A stretch of 64,000 bases of DNA from Angiostrongylus vasorum (GCA_018806985.1 JADANN010000417.1:904061-968060), one strand, 5' to 3'; shown: positions 1 to 12,689, numbered from the stretch's first letter. Notes: generated by a model from the letters alone, not told the origin. A program made the numbers and translations.

Positions 1-3000
1 GAAAGAAATCATGAATGTTGGGAGGTTCGATACATGCGGAAGCCAGATTTCTTTGAACTGTTTTTTTCAACCTTCTCTATGCTTCACGACGTCGATTTGC
101 CGTTTCCACTTCTAGCTGCTGCTTTGAGAAAACATTTCTATGCTCAGCATTAAAGTTAAAGTTGCTTTTATACGGAAATCCCTTAACATTGCAGCGCTAT
201 CTGAAATGTTACTTTATCTGGAGAATTTGTTTTTTCGCTCGACATTGAATGAATTCATTAAAAGCTTTGCAGAGATTATGTGTGTGAACCGCTTCATTGG
301 TACCATAGTCGTTTGAGATGCCAGATAGGAAAAAATATAAAATAAGGCAAAAATCTCCACGTGTTCGGATCACTTCAACCACCACAATCATTTCGAAAGT
401 AGAAGGAAAATCTGGCTGTCATTAGGTAGCGGCAAAACATTTTTTCGATTCTGACCATTTAGTCGATTTATTCCCCAATTTTTTTTTGTAAAAATTTTAG
501 CCGGCCAGCTGTTTGCTTACTAGTAATAGGAGTGATGGCGTACAATCTCTTAGTTCGGACCTGGATCACCTAAGCATAAAATCCAGAACAGAACACCTGC
601 AGAAGTGCTCTTCATTGCAGCAGGTGCTTTCTACGCGATTCATCTGATTGAATGTTATAGTAACCACGTTTTTGGAGCACCAGAAGACTCACAGCATCAG
701 TTTGCGACCTTGTGGATCGGTTTGCGGCCGTTAATATTTTGTAAAAGTTAGTTTGTGCCAGCACTAGATGCACAGCGAAAAAATGAACTTGTTCAGATGC
801 AGTCACAGCACTTGGCCTATTAGTAGTCTTATCTTGGCAAATGAACCACGCAGTTGTGAAAAAAGTTCGAAATTAGTCTGAACCGAATGAGCGTACATGT
901 AACTTTGCGGTGAATGCAAATGGAAACCCGGAAAAATCAAGAAACTTTTTTTTTCAAATATTTGTTTTTTGGAAGTATCTCGACAAAGAAAACGTTTGTG
1001 GAAACCTAACCCGACAGTGATTTAAAAAATTTTATTTGGCTAACGTTCCAGCGTCTCCATCTTCTTCAAAAGTAGACTAATCCCTGTCGATTGTGTACAG
1101 TTTTTCCTTCTTCCGATGTGGCTGTTCGTGATTACATCGAGCGGAAACCACAGAAGCATCGCTCTTATTTGATTTCTTTGCGAGATATTTGCAAAACTCC
1201 GGACGGCAGCTCACTGCGGTGGGAATTGAACACGCTATACCCTTTCCGGTGGCTAATCCGTTCACCAGCGCACCATGCAGGTCCTTCGATTCGCTTTTCT
1301 GTTTTTTCTGAAGTCGGTGAACTACTATGTAGTGTAGCATCAGATGTAAACGTGAACAACGGCAAATTTTGCTTTTGCTGGTAAGACGTTGCCAATGAAA
1401 CGATTTGTCAGCATTTCATCATAACATCTGCTTTCACAGGAGGAAGTCAGCGAAGAAGTGTGACTAACAGTACCGTAATTTGATGGAGCTTTTATTGTGT
1501 CCTCATAAAAGAAGGCATTTCCTGACAGCAAGTGCTTCCGATTTTCTGTTAGAATAACTGCAAATAAGTGAAGCGGCAGAGTTGGGGAAGGGAAAATTTT
1601 TGATTTTAGACATCATTTTCAATTTACACGGCCACTCAGTGCTGAAGTGTGCAGTGACGTTTTCGTGGCTTAGAGCTTCGCAACATTCTGTAGATGTGTT
1701 TTTGCTTCCTCATTCGTGATTATGGTACAGTCCAATAATAGAACTACGGAAGCATTGTAAACGCCCTGAGACTTCGCTTTTTACAGCAACCACTTCTTCA
1801 CATTGGCGGAATCGTTCGCTTGCACGAGTTAGTTCAATTAATTGCGACTTAAATGAAGTCTTTTTTTTTAAAATTTCACATGCGTATGTTTTTTGGTTTT
1901 GGGCAAAAATCCAACTGCTAACACTATGTGTAGTGGAATTCTGTGAAATAAAGTGCTACCCAAGAGTTCGGTCGCAAATGTTCCAACTGTGATCAGAAGC
2001 ACTTGGACATGATAGAGTGCAACGTTCTAGTTGATGACTGGCCCGCCCTGCCTTGGAAAAGATGAGCGTTAACTACAACAAGGACCGCTCTAGCGATTCA
2101 CGTTACACCTCTTAATCGCAGTTGGACCACCAGTAAAATTTCCAAGCCGCGATTATGCAACAAAACGTCAGAAATTTGTTTTTATTGTCACTAAGAGATT
2201 TCATCACAATCACGTCCGAGAAAACGGAGACATACACACAGAGTGCTACCAAGAACGGAGCGATGGAAACACAACGGTCTCCTCAGCACTGCGTGCGCTG
2301 AGAGAGTGGAAGGTGAAGCGTAATGCCAATAAAATTTTTTTTGTCAACTCCTCCTCTTCACATAGCGGGGACAAGTACGCTACTTAGAAATGGTTTTCGC
2401 AAATCGGGAAGCAAGTACTGCTATGAAATGACTTTCCCATGAGCATGAAAAAATTGTATCAACGAATGCTTCTTGTAATATTTTCTGGCTGTGTTAATTC
2501 CATATGCGGGAAGCACATTTTCTTATGAACCATGCTGGAAAATCGTTTTATAAGCCACGTGTCGGTAGTGAATCATTTTTTAACAAATTTCTAGATTACT
2601 GAGCTAAACCAGGATGGTATGAGAAACTTTGATTCAGCTGACATTTCCGCATCTTTGCTTAAAAAATAGTATTTTTGTTCTTCTGGTTTCTACCCAAGGC
2701 TCTTATGGGATAGTGGAGCTATGCTACCAATTTTGCCATGCTTAAGAAGTAACATCTTTTAGCATGACTGAGGAATGTTTTATACCAAGTGCAATAAAAG
2801 ACTGACTGAATATTCAGAAGAAAAACCACCAGAAATAGCTTTCAACATGCCACACTCAAAGCTGGGTTGCGATTGGTGTTGTTCGTTCTTTCGACCTACC
2901 TTTTCGACGCAACAGGCTTCCATCCCTCCACGGTTATTAACAACGCATAGCTAACTAAGTGGAAATACTCGAACCAAGACGATGTTCCACATATTGAAGT

Positions 3001-3230
3001 GAACCCCAAGCAGCAATTTGGGTTGATGGTCCTTGAAATGTTGTTCTAACAAATGATGCATCCAGTGCTAAGTCAGCTTTCAGCGCAACGTTACCGTGCG
3101 GTTGTGCTCAACAAGACTGTTGGAAAGCACCGTTTTCCATGCTTTTCAAATGTGATCTACCTAGTACTTTACGATGCAACAGTAATAGGAAGTCTGGCCG
3201 ATTAGCGTTTTTCACCTCAGACCGAAGTAA
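1..3230 (+). repeat. Composite repeat zone of unit A, collinear with 31,829-35,820
   Basis: The first bases match 31,829 onward and 63,100 onward, and landmark strings recur in the same order as far as about 3,230 (matching about 35,820). The zone contains a block here called alpha (1-560), a block called beta on the minus strand (about 1,035-1,140), a SINE-C relic and AT-rich filler. Open frames inside differ between copies and strands, so I see no gene. The alpha block here lacks the 260-bp insertion seen at 13,611 and 32,177. Confidence 0.7.
1160..1345 (-). repeat. SINE-C relic (tRNA-derived, diverged)
   Basis: This is a minus-strand copy of the SINE-C family described at 58,760. The landmark 'gatatttgcaaaactccgg' and the tRNA-like head are recognisable but diverged. 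It sits inside the unit A repeat zone at the place matched by 33,785-33,930. Confidence 0.5.
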
Positions 3231-3334
3231 TTTCTTTGATAAACTATGATCGTCGTCACATGAAATAAAACTTGGAAGAAAGAGTTCCTTCAGGAAACCT
3301 ATTTGTTAGCTCGCGGACGAAAAATAATCTTCAG

Positions 3335-5310
3335 CTTTCGCTGGCTTCGTCAAAGGTAAACAGATGTGTAATTTTTGATAAGAGAAACATTAACTAATCA
3401 CGGATGAAAGACGGCCAGAAAAAACATGCTGGATTTTGCCACACTGCATGTTTGGTCTCAATAGGACTTTTTAATCGGAAATGAGATATCTAAGTCCTTT
3501 TCACTCTGACTGATCGGGGTACCTGATGAAGCCTTAGGGTTAATCGCAATTTAATAAATGATGACGCACAATACCATGATTATGCAGAAACGCGCCAAAA
3601 TTTGTGTTAGTGTCCATAATTAGATTGCACCATAATCGCAAGTGAGAAGACAATGACACGTCTGCAAAGTATCAAGAAGCACTGGGATTCGGACACGCCA
3701 CTGGAAGTTTGAGCACTGACTGCACGGTGGAAATTGAAAGTGAAGTCTGCATTTGAAGACTTCCACTTTCCCTATCCTTACCACGTTACAATCTTTTTTG
3801 TTGGGATCTGGGTCACCCAAGCGCAAAATAAAGAACTTTGCTTCCGATTTTCTGTTAGAATAAGTGCAAATACGTGAAGCGGCAGAGTTGGAGAAGCGGA
3901 AGTTTTCTAATTCCAGACATCACTTTTAATTTACACGGCCTGATCAGTGCTGAAGTGTTGAGTGACGTGTTCGTGGATTGATGCTTCATAACATTCTGTA
4001 GATGTGTCTTTGCTTCCATTTTCTTGACTATGGTACAGTCCAGTAATAAAAAACTATGGAATCATTGTAAATGTGGGAGATTTTCAACCATTCCTTCACA
4101 CAAGCCGGATCGCTCACTTGCATGAGTTAGTTCAATCAATTCCGGTTTAAATGAAGTTTTTTTTTATTTCACTTGCGTATGTTTTTTGGTTTTGGGCAAA
4201 AATCCACCTACTAACACTATGTGTGGTGGAATTCTGTCAAATAAAAATGCTAGCCAAAAACTTTTACCTCAAACGTTCCAATTGTTCCAGATGTGATCAG
4301 AAGCGCTTGGACCTAATAGAATGCGGCCTTCAGTTGCTGACTGGCCGACTCTCTTGGAAAAGACAGGCATTGGGTAAAACAAAGGCGTCTTTTCCATTCA
4401 CGTTACCCATTTTAATCGCAGTTGGACCACCAGTAACACCCTTAAGTCACGATTACGTTAGAAGTTGTTAGAAATTTATTACAGTTGTCGCTATGAGATT
4501 TCATGGGAATCACGTTCGGTAATACGGAGACATACACAAAGAATAGAACTAGGAACGGATGAGGGGAACACAACAGATTCCTCAGTAGCGCGCACACTGC
4601 CAGAATTGAAGGTGTGGCCTTACGTCACAGATATTTATTTGTCCAACTCCTCTTCTTCTCATATTTGAGACGAACACGCTGTTTAGAAATAATATTTACG
4701 GGGGAATAGATGAGCAAGGTCTGCTACGAAATGACTTGTCCATGAGAATGCAAAAGTTGTGTCAACTAACTGCGGTGCTCCTCGTCATATTTTGTCGCCT
4801 TGTCACTTCCATATGTGGAAGCAGATCTTCTTATGAGCCACGCTACAAAAAATGAAAAAATTTTGCTCGCTTCGCGACCACGGTGAACAGACCTGTAATT
4901 TTTAATAAGGAAAACATTAACTAACCGCTGATGAAAGATGGCCTCAAACGCATGCTGGATTTTGCTACACTGCAAGTTTTCTCTCACTAGGACTTTTTAA
5001 TCGCAAATGAGATATCTAACTCCTTTACAGGCCGACTGATCGTGGTATCTGATGAAGCCTTAGGGTTAATCGCAATTTAATAAATGATGACTCTGAATAC
5101 CATGATTATGCAGGAAGTCGCCAAAATTTGCTAGTACCCATAATTAGATTGCATCATAATCGCATGTGAGAAGGCAGTGACACGTCTACAAAGTGTCAAG
5201 AAGCACCGAGGGTCGGACGCGCCATAGGGAAAATTGAGCACTGACTGCACGGTGGAAAGTGAACGTTAAGTCTGCAATTAAAGACTTTCGCTTCCCTAAC
5301 TGTACTACGT
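3335..5310. repeat. Internal direct duplication, offset about 1.53 kb
   Basis: About 3,335-3,800 and 4,870-5,310 are direct repeats. Both carry 'tgatgaagccttagggtta' and, further on, a shared 'agtgagaag' region. Between them lies a partial second copy of the 3,830-4,680 repeat material that also ends the window (63,560-64,000). Unit B has only one copy here (about 35,830-36,240), so the extra 1.5 kb is specific to unit A. No gene is seen. Confidence 0.6.
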
Positions 5311-5699
5311 TACATAATTGCAGTTATTCTGAGAGGAAGCCAGAAGCAATTTCGCTTATTTTGATGCCTTTTCTACGAGGACTCACTAAGAGCGTCATCG
5401 AACTATACACTCTTAGTCACACTTCTCGCTCACTTCCTTCTATGGAAGCAAGTGTTATGATGAAACGGCGACATATAATTTCACTGGCCAAATGTAGGCA
5501 GCAAAAACGTAACTTCTTGTTGGTCAAGTTTCCATCAGAAGCGTTCATTATGTGATAGAATTAATGCAGAGGCTTTAATTCAAAAACCGGATTTTGTTCC
5601 CACGTCGGTTTGACTAGTCAGCATGTCCTTTACTCATTAAAGAGCCAACACGATTTCGGTAAAAAGCCTTATTCCGCTATCAGAAAAGAGTTTATACGT

Positions 5700-6060
5700 G
5701 TCGATTGTCCACAGTTGTTGGCTCTTCCGATGTGGGTCTTCGTGTTGGATCCAGTAGTTGATCTCAAGAGTTTATTTCCCTCCCGGAAATTAGAGAAAAC
5801 AACAAACAGTCGCACTACTCAGAGAAGAACAAAGATCATTAATGGACAGTCACTGTCAACAACAACCGTCCTGTGTAAAGAAACACCACCGAGTGACGTT
5901 ACTTCATTCGAGAAGTGTTGCATTGGGTTCGAAACGATGCGGTCACGAAGAGCCACATCGCAAGAAGGGAAATTTGTGGGCAACCGACATCGATCCATGT
6001 GGCTCTGAAGAAGAAGGTGCCGTAACCTTAGTAGAACAAAGAGTTTTTATATTAACCTGT
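5700..6060. repeat. Beta-block inverted pair
   Basis: A minus-oriented beta block (about 5,700-5,760) faces a plus-oriented one (about 5,880-6,060), giving an imperfect palindrome like those at 13,040-13,445 and 33,160-33,600. The plus arm ends in a degenerate hammerhead-like string (GGCT-CTGAAGA at 6,001-6,011), but the expected GAAA is changed to GTAA. The 132-codon open frame across this block is not conserved in other copies and is not called as a gene. Confidence 0.5.
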
Positions 6061-6299
6061 TATTTACTTTTCAGAAGCTTCGCCTTTTTCGAAATATTTT
6101 AAAGAATCCGAGGAAGTCTTAAAGTGTGTAGAGCACTTCTGCAGGTGTTTGGCTTTGGATTTCGTGGTCAGGTGGTCCAGGACCGAAGTAAAGATTGTTT
6201 ACCATCCCTGATATAAGAAGTAAGCAGGCTGCTTGCCGACCAAAATTTCGTCAAAAAAAGCGGAACACTTCTGCTGCCTAGTAGGAAAAGAATTTTTCT

Positions 6300-7110
6300 C
6301 TTTACTTTTGGCATGGTTCTAGAGGTGATTCTAGCGCTTATTTAAAAATTCCGCATTGTTTCGTATTTCTCCTCTCGTCGAACGAAAACAATTGCCCAGC
6401 TAGCGTAACATTCCATCTAACTGTGCACCATTAAAGAATTTCTGGATAATAGCCACCTTACCTTTAGCGCCGACCATAAAGTTGTTTTCGTGAAATGCCA
6501 CCTAAAAGCGGTACGACCACAGGGCGTCGTGAAAACGTAAAGAAGACTGGGAAAAAATGATAAATTCAAAGAAATCTGACTTCCGCGGTGACGCAGTCTT
6601 TTAACACTCGTAATTTCTCTGGCTAGATGAAAGAGGCTGTCTGTTGAATTGGCTTTGCAATATAAACACATGTTTATTGAATGTGTGTAAAATGGGATAA
6701 CGACATTGCTCGCAACATTAATGGATCTGTGTAAGTTTGGCTTCGTTCTCCTTTGAGCGAAACTTTCAGTGTGTTTATGATGGGAAACGAAGAAAAGGAT
6801 GCCTTTGAAATGAAAAGAAGGCAAAATCTCAACGAGAATGCGTCGACAGTGATTCATCCGGCAGCTTCGTAATCTTAAGGGTGAATATTTTGAGTTATTG
6901 AATACCTCGATTTTAAATGATGCTGACGTGTTGCTATTTTTCACCAGTGTGGCGAACTAAACAGAATTTGCCAAGGAGAATATTTCTCTCAGAATGCAAG
7001 GACATGTGAAAAGTAGACATTGGTAACAGATGAGACCACGGCGAAAGTCTGAACTGAAATCACATGCATTTCGGATAATCAAAACTGCACGCTAATAGAT
7101 AACATTTGCA
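6300..7110 (-). repeat. Diverged alpha block, minus strand
   Basis: The reverse complement resembles the alpha block at 31,850-32,100. Collinear copies lie at 17,150-17,990 and 36,550-37,350. A 175-codon open frame (6,417-6,944, minus) covers it. The two paralogous copies have different broken frames, and the alpha block at 31,710 has its longest frame on the opposite strand, so I treat it as non-coding. Confidence 0.5.
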
Positions 7111-7324
7111 ATTCGTGGGTAGTTTAACGCCGGGATAACCACGGAAATTTTATCGTTGTGGAAAAAAGCTCTGCTTACAAGTTTTCAAGAGTTCTCGAAA
7201 ATATTGAAAGAAACACAAAACATTCGATCCCGAATCCTCTCTATAAACTCAACTTTGAAATATCATAGAAAGCTTTGGCTTCAAACTGCATTAGCGGTCA
7301 AAAATTAAACATTACTTGTCCTAA

Positions 7325-7640
7325 GGTTAAAAAAGGAGAAAGCTCTCGACTTTGTTCAATCCTTAGGGAATGCGCCATGCATTCGACTTCTTTAAGCATC
7401 ATTGTATTTGACTGAATGCATATCTGTCCTTACAATGACTTGTTTTGGCTTTCCGATATATCCAACCAGTGTTGCCATCTTCCTAGACAAGACAGATGCT
7501 AATTTGCCGACCTTGTGGGGATGGAGGGCTTGGTGGGGCCTTGGGTGCGGGAATCGATCCCAGGATTATTGTAGGGCTCCTTCGACCACTGTGCCATTGA
7601 CGCGCGCGCTTCATGACCAACCCAAAATCATGGAGGGCAC
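7325..7640 (-). repeat. SINE-A copy, tRNA-derived
   Basis: Read on the minus strand, the head contains TGGCACAGTGG, an exact fit to the pol III A-box consensus TRGYNNARNGG, and GGGATCGATTCC as a B-box-like string about 30 bases later. The body (accaagccctccatc, then a 3' end with 'gattgaacaaagtcgagagc' followed by a T-rich run) is shared with copies at 31,265, 48,185 and 56,325. It is a dispersed non-autonomous retroposon, not a functional tRNA gene. Confidence 0.7.
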
Positions 7641-7689
7641 TTCGTAAACCTAAACAATGACCACTAGATAGAAGCCGACGAAGATTCTA

Positions 7690-8632
7690 TTTTGCTGGGT
7701 GTTAGACGGGAAAAAAAGGATATCGGTGGAGGCAACACTGTGGTTCCACCACTTCCTAGAATGGGATAGAATCCTAATCTTAAAGTTATTGCTTTAAGAG
7801 TCGTTATATGGTGTTATTTTTGAAAGAACATATCCATTCTTACAGAATATGTTTCTTCTGGAATGACGACGAACAGAATGAATTTATCGGGTTGTTAAAA
7901 CATTCTTTGACTATATTGCGGTATGAAGAAGCGAATAAGAGTACTGTAACCCATAATGCTTTACGTCCAGCATTCTTGAAAGGACTCTGTACTCTTTCTT
8001 TGAAATCATGCCATCATGAGGAGCTGAAACAACTTCCTTTATTTACTACCACAGTTATTATTAGTTCAAAGAAGCTGTGCTGTACCTTAGCGCCACTATG
8101 ATGAGCAACATGGAAGTTCTTCCCAATATAAATAAATTTCTCAACGTCTTAGAGCACATTCCTACGAATAATAAAGCTATATAAGTTTGCAAAACTCTCT
8201 CTTTCCAGATGAATCCCTTGCCAAGAGGCAGAGTGAAGTGTAACATTCCTATTGAAAACTTTCTGAGTGTGATTGGTTCTGACTCGTCAGGCCCAAAACG
8301 CATAGATACGTCCAAGCACAGATTTTTTCGCTTTGTTTCAGGCTGCAAATGAAACTTTCGTCGCACCTAAAATCGTCCACACCTTGGAGCTTCCCAATTG
8401 TGGTGAGGAAAATTTAGGGGCGAATCCGCAAAGCTCTCTGAACAAGGTTATCCGATTTCTTCTGGACTTGTTATCAGCGTATGTTGCAAAGTTCAATTCC
8501 AGAAGCGGCTACTTGCATATTTTCAAACGATGATAGTCAGTGATAATTTACAGTGTATGATTGGTTTCCGCCTTCCTTACAGTAAGCAAAAGGACACTGA
8601 CATTCAATCGCTTATGATCGAGTCTCGAAATC
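7690..8632 (+). other. Non-coding flank shared with 37,770-38,710
   Basis: This stretch is collinear with the region upstream of gene copy B. Open frames in the two copies do not correspond in frame or residues, so no gene is supported. The match ends abruptly at 8,632, where copy A jumps into exon 3 of the secreted-protein gene, marking a deletion of about 1.3 kb relative to copy B. Confidence 0.5.
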
Positions 8633-9420
8633 GATGTACTAGAGGAACAAGGCCGTCGTGCTGGCAGCATTTTTGGCCCAGCTTACTGTGCAAACCAATT
8701 ACGCTCCACTTCAGTGCGATAATGTGCTCATCAATCCAGCTACTGGAGCTATGATCATGGGTTAGTGCTTAATTCTGTTTCTCAGTTTCAAACCGTCGAG
8801 GGAGGCTATCAAGAAACTTGCGACAGTTAAACTTGCATAACAACAAATTTCCACGGCTTGAAAGAGATTGCTTTCTAACAATCTTAACAAGTTTGCATGA
8901 AGTGAGTATTGGAACACGTTTAGAAATGATGTGCAGTACTACTGCATTCTCCAGCTGATTATTCAGCTGCTCAAAGCACATGGAATGCTTGGAGCAAATT
9001 CCATAGAAGTGTGTATATTATATAAGATTTCGGTCAGCTTCATGACAAAATCCATGCATAGATTCCTCTCAACTTTCCAGCAAACGCTGCTTGTTAGTTT
9101 CCTCTGAAAAGCAGTGCAAAATAGATGAACCATTGTAGTGAAGAAAGCTCTTTACAACACGCTCAGATGCAGAACAGTAAAAGCTTAGTGAGAATTTAAG
9201 CTTCCTGTCATTGTAATCAGAAGGATGCTTTTTTTAAAGCTTTTTGCTTTATTTTACTCACTCATGGTTGTTTTTAAAAGATAATCCACTAGACGGTTTT
9301 TCATCAGTCCTTTACTTCGTTAAGAAGAGACAGTCACCTAAGAAATTTGTTACAGTTGTGGCAGACGTGGAGGGAAACTGCATTATTATCAGTAATGCAG
9401 TAGCAAGTTTGTGCAATGCA
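8633..9420 (+). pseudogene. Secreted-protein family, copy A (exon 3 and half of exon 4 only)
   Basis: Exon 3 remains from 8,633 (GAT GTA CTA GAG GAA CAA) to the donor at 8,760/8,761 (ATGG|gttag). It has an internal deletion that removes the residues equivalent to LFPDVIS in copy B and shifts the frame. Exon 4 begins at 9,356 after 'gttacag' and is in frame (VADVEGNCIII...) until 9,420. There the sequence jumps past the rest of exon 4 and exon 5 into 3' flank. Exons 1 and 2 are absent. Exon 4 here is the best guide to the ancestral reading frame, because copies B and D carry indels in the same stretch. No function is known to me; see copy B for the family description. Confidence 0.7.
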
Positions 9421-10287
9421 AAAATGATCAGTCTCTCACACAAGGCGTATTGAAATGGATCTCATTGTTGGAAGACATAAATTGTTCTAGTTCCGACCTC
9501 TGTTTTGATATCCCAGTAACATTCTCGCCGCTCCTTAGTTTGCAGCTGCTCTGAGGTGTAATCGAAGCTGCTCAAAACAAATTCTATTGCACCACGCTAG
9601 CTTTATTCTGCAATAGAATTAGAACTAGTATAGTATTTGCAACCATCCAATGTAATCGCTGGGCAGTTCTTCTTAGGGAGAAACAAATACCTAAAAACTA
9701 CCTTTAAGGAAAAAAAACTTTTAGTAAAGATGAAGTCGTTTGAAAAGCTAAGGCAGTTTCTAAACGTTGGATCAACGAATATTATATACTCTAAGCGTCA
9801 TCGTTGTCAATAATACATTGGAATGTCAGTCCCATAGCTGCTCATGCAAGGGATTTGAAAAATGCGACAGAGAAGAACAACTCAAGCACATATTCTCCGC
9901 TTGCTAGAGCAAGGTAAAAAGTATCCTAAGTACAATTCGGTAATAAAAAGATGGGCTAATATGAATCCGAGTACCAGGGTGGAGACGATGCTTAAAGGTC
10001 ACGCTCACTAATTAGTAATGCTTACCTTCGTCAGTACCTAAAAACTCCAGTCATCATGGACAGGGCCAGTCATTGCTAAAACTCGACGGTGGCCCTGCAT
10101 TGATAAGTAGCGTTATTTATGGCGACTATCTATCGAAAATCCAGAAAGATCACATAAATCGAGCAATATTCAGCAGTTCAACGTAAAAACACGGTAGTGG
10201 AGTCTTCAAGAAGTTTTTACTTTCATTATGTTTATTGCACAATTGCAAATTAATGATGTTCATCAGTGGGCAGAAAGCCTCGTTCCT
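9421..10287 (+). other. 3' flank of copy A, shared with 20,020-20,800, 26,189-26,930 and 41,470-42,650
   Basis: All four gene copies share this downstream flank, which shows that whole genomic units were duplicated rather than retroposed. I see no gene, and the sequence is AT-rich with short unconserved frames. Confidence 0.55.
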
Positions 10288-10575
10288 TTATCCATTCAGC
10301 ACCACTTTAAACCTTGAGAAGGTGGCATCAGAAAATCTGTTATGCGGTGCTGTCACTACTAAAACTACACATCTGGTCTTTAGCCGTAACACAGCTCGGC
10401 ACCTTAGTGCTTTGCGATTTCTGCGATCGAGAATAGCTCTGAAATTTTTTACAGTCTTACAACAGTCGTCCTGCCGTATCGGGAGGGTCTCTCGTGGCCA
10501 AGGGAAAAAAGATCCGTTTATTTCACTGTGTTCGGATTTTGACAAGAACCTTTCGCTAGTGCTCATAACTACGTA
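10288..10575 (-). pseudogene. RTE-1 LINE 5' region, inverted relative to the adjoining RT part
   Basis: Minus-strand translation gives the block [11 protein letters not shown], which precedes the endonuclease domain of an RTE-clade LINE and also occurs at about 54,730 and 58,990. It is immediately followed by the RT part of the same family in the opposite orientation (10,605 onward). The same head-to-head arrangement occurs at 26,940/27,150, so it arose before units A and D were duplicated. Twin-priming-type inversion is one explanation and a later rearrangement is another. Confidence 0.6.
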
Positions 10576-10604
10576 GGCTTGTCTGCTTACGCTTTACTTG
10601 TCAG

Positions 10605-11690
10605 AATACAAGGCGGTGAAAAATCGAACAGCACCAGGTTCGGACAGGACAAGATCTGAACACTTGAAGAACATTCCGCTATTCCTCATAAACGCACTGG
10701 CCCGTCTATCGTCTACAAGCATTTCACTCCTATCATCCTAAACAAGGGGTTGAGAGAACACCAGACGAAGGACAGCCATGTAATGAAGCAAAGGTTTCGA
10801 GAAGGATTCAGCGCGATAGGCCACATTCACGCAATGACAAGAGTTCTTGAAGCATCGCGAGAATGCAAGAGACCGCTACGTCTCGCTTTCATCGATTTAA
10901 AGAAAGTTCAGATAGAAGCAGTCATGGAAGCCCTGGACGGCCAGGGCGTCCGTGGTCAGTAAAGAAGATTTTTTGTGAACTGTTTAAAATTTCACATTCA
11001 AGATGTCATTATTCTGCAACGATGCTAACATCTACGTCAAAAGAGGTGTTAGACATGCGACACCATCTCGCCATTATTATTTGGCGCCATCAACGAAAAT
11101 GTCGTGCAAACACTAGAACGGGTTAACGTGGAAGTGAAAATCGATGGTCGCAGTGACACCACCTTCGTTTTGTGGATGACATCGTTCTTATAATACCAAC
11201 CATTAACAAAGCGGAACGAATGCTTGTTGACTTTGATAAAGCGTTTAGTAAGATTGGTACTCTAGTAAGTCTAGCAGAATTGATGTTCGTGAGTAATGGA
11301 TTCGTCTAGTATATCACATTGATGCTCAGTGGGATAAACATTTCCAAATGCTCTAGTTGCGTCCATGTGAGGTTGAGAAATCAACATGATGAACGAATTA
11401 GCTCCAGAGTTAAGAAATAGCAGCGAGTGGTGTTGGGTGCTTACAAGAACATCGAGGATGTAGTGAGGAGAACAAAGAACACCGGACACCGTGCCCAACT
11501 TTTCGACGCCATGATTCCTCCTGCATTAATGAGTGCGTGAGAAACCCTGGCCGCTACCTGAAAAGGATGGAAGACCACTTTGCGTTATTGAAAGACCTCG
11601 CTTCTCGATTCCCTGTAAAGATTATTTCTAAACAGTATGTTCGTCTCCGAATATGAGAAGAAGAGTGAGGTGGACGTAAAATACCTGTGA
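10605..11690 (+). pseudogene. RTE-1 LINE reverse transcriptase fragment
   Basis: RTE-clade non-LTR retrotransposon RT, broken by frameshifts and stops. Visible landmarks in order are a pre-RT string close to 'APGSDRTRSEHLKN' (about 10,640), GFSAIGHIHAMTRVLE (about 10,800), FIDLKK followed by EAVMEALDGQGV (about 10,890), and the catalytic FVDD box at 11,169-11,180 followed by IVLIIPTI. The family's usual FADD is here FVDD, and the same change occurs in the copy at 27,849, which again links units A and D. The element is not active. Identification as RTE clade is from recognised motif order. Confidence 0.8.
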
Positions 11691-11775
11691 CGTTGAGCCA
11701 CACTTTCAATCCTCCCAGTGTATGCGGTGCTGAGGAATCTGCTGTGTTTCCGTCACTCTGTTCCTGTTAGCACCC

Positions 11776-11790
11776 TGTGTGTGTGTGTGT
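11776..11790. repeat. Short (TG)n microsatellite
   Basis: A run of about seven TG units lies within the inverted arm. The matching position near 34,850 has no such run. Confidence 0.8.
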
Positions 11791-12689
11791 CTCTCGTCTT
11801 CTCGAACGTGTTTCTGACGAAATCTCTCAATGACAGATAAAACAAATTTTTTGGAGTTTTCTAGCATAATCGCGACTTGGGAGTGCTCCTGGTGGTCCAA
11901 AGAGGCGCCCTTGTTGTACTGTAATGCTCATCTTTTACAAGTTAGTCGGCCAGTCAGCAACTAGAGCGTTGCACTCTATCATGTCCAAGTGCTTCTCATC
12001 ACAGTTGGAACATTTGCAACGGAACTCTTGGGTAGCTCTTTATTTGACAGAATTCCACTACACATAGTGTTAGTAGTTGGATTTTTGCCGAAAACAAAGA
12101 ACATACGCATGTGAAACAAAGAAAAAAATTTCAGTTAAGCCCGAATTAATTGAACTAACTCGTGCAAAGCGAACGATTCCGTTAATGTGAAGAAGTGGTT
12201 GACTGTAAGAAGCGAGGTCTCACCCCGTTTACAATGATCCCATAGTTTTCCCCATTATTAGATTTCGTCATGATCACGATTGAGAAAACAAAGACACAAC
12301 TACTGCGTGTCACTAAGCACGGAGATCACGAAGACGTCATTGGACGATTCAGCGATGAGTGTGCGGTGCCAACTAAAAATGATGTTTGAAATTGAAGAGT
12401 CCTACTTCTCTAGCTCTGTCACTTCACATATTTGCACTTATTATGACGGAAAATCGGAAGCACATATTGTTACGGGACGCCTTTTTACGAGAATACAATA
12501 AAAGTATTATCAAATTACGGTACTCTTAGTCACATTTCTTCGCTCACTTCCTTCTGTGAAAGCAGATGTGATGACGAAATACTGAGAATTCGTTCTATTA
12601 GCTGAATTTCACCAGTGAGAAACAAAATTTGGGTGTTGTTCACGTTTCTATCATCTGATGCTCTCATTACGTAGTAGAAATTAGTTCGC

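Noticed and set aside
1020..1090. A hammerhead-like string on the minus strand at the end of a beta block (TTGAAGA, GGAACGTTAGCC).
   Set aside because: Both core elements are mutated (C to T at the first position, GAAA to GGAA), so it is a relic and not listed as a motif. The same applies to 6,001-6,030 and 33,120-33,175.
5610..6102. Overlapping 132- and 86-codon plus-strand frames.
   Set aside because: They overlap in different frames across a beta-block palindrome and are not conserved in the copies at 13 and 33 kb.
6417..6944. A 175-codon minus-strand open frame, the longest in the window.
   Set aside because: It lies in a diverged alpha repeat. The collinear copies at 17,290 and 36,670 have different broken frames, and the family's other copies have their longest frame on the opposite strand.
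7808..8101. A 97-codon frame upstream of gene copy A considered as an upstream exon.
   Set aside because: The collinear sequence at 37,870-38,190 does not keep this frame, and exon 1 with signal peptide is clearly elsewhere in copies B and C.
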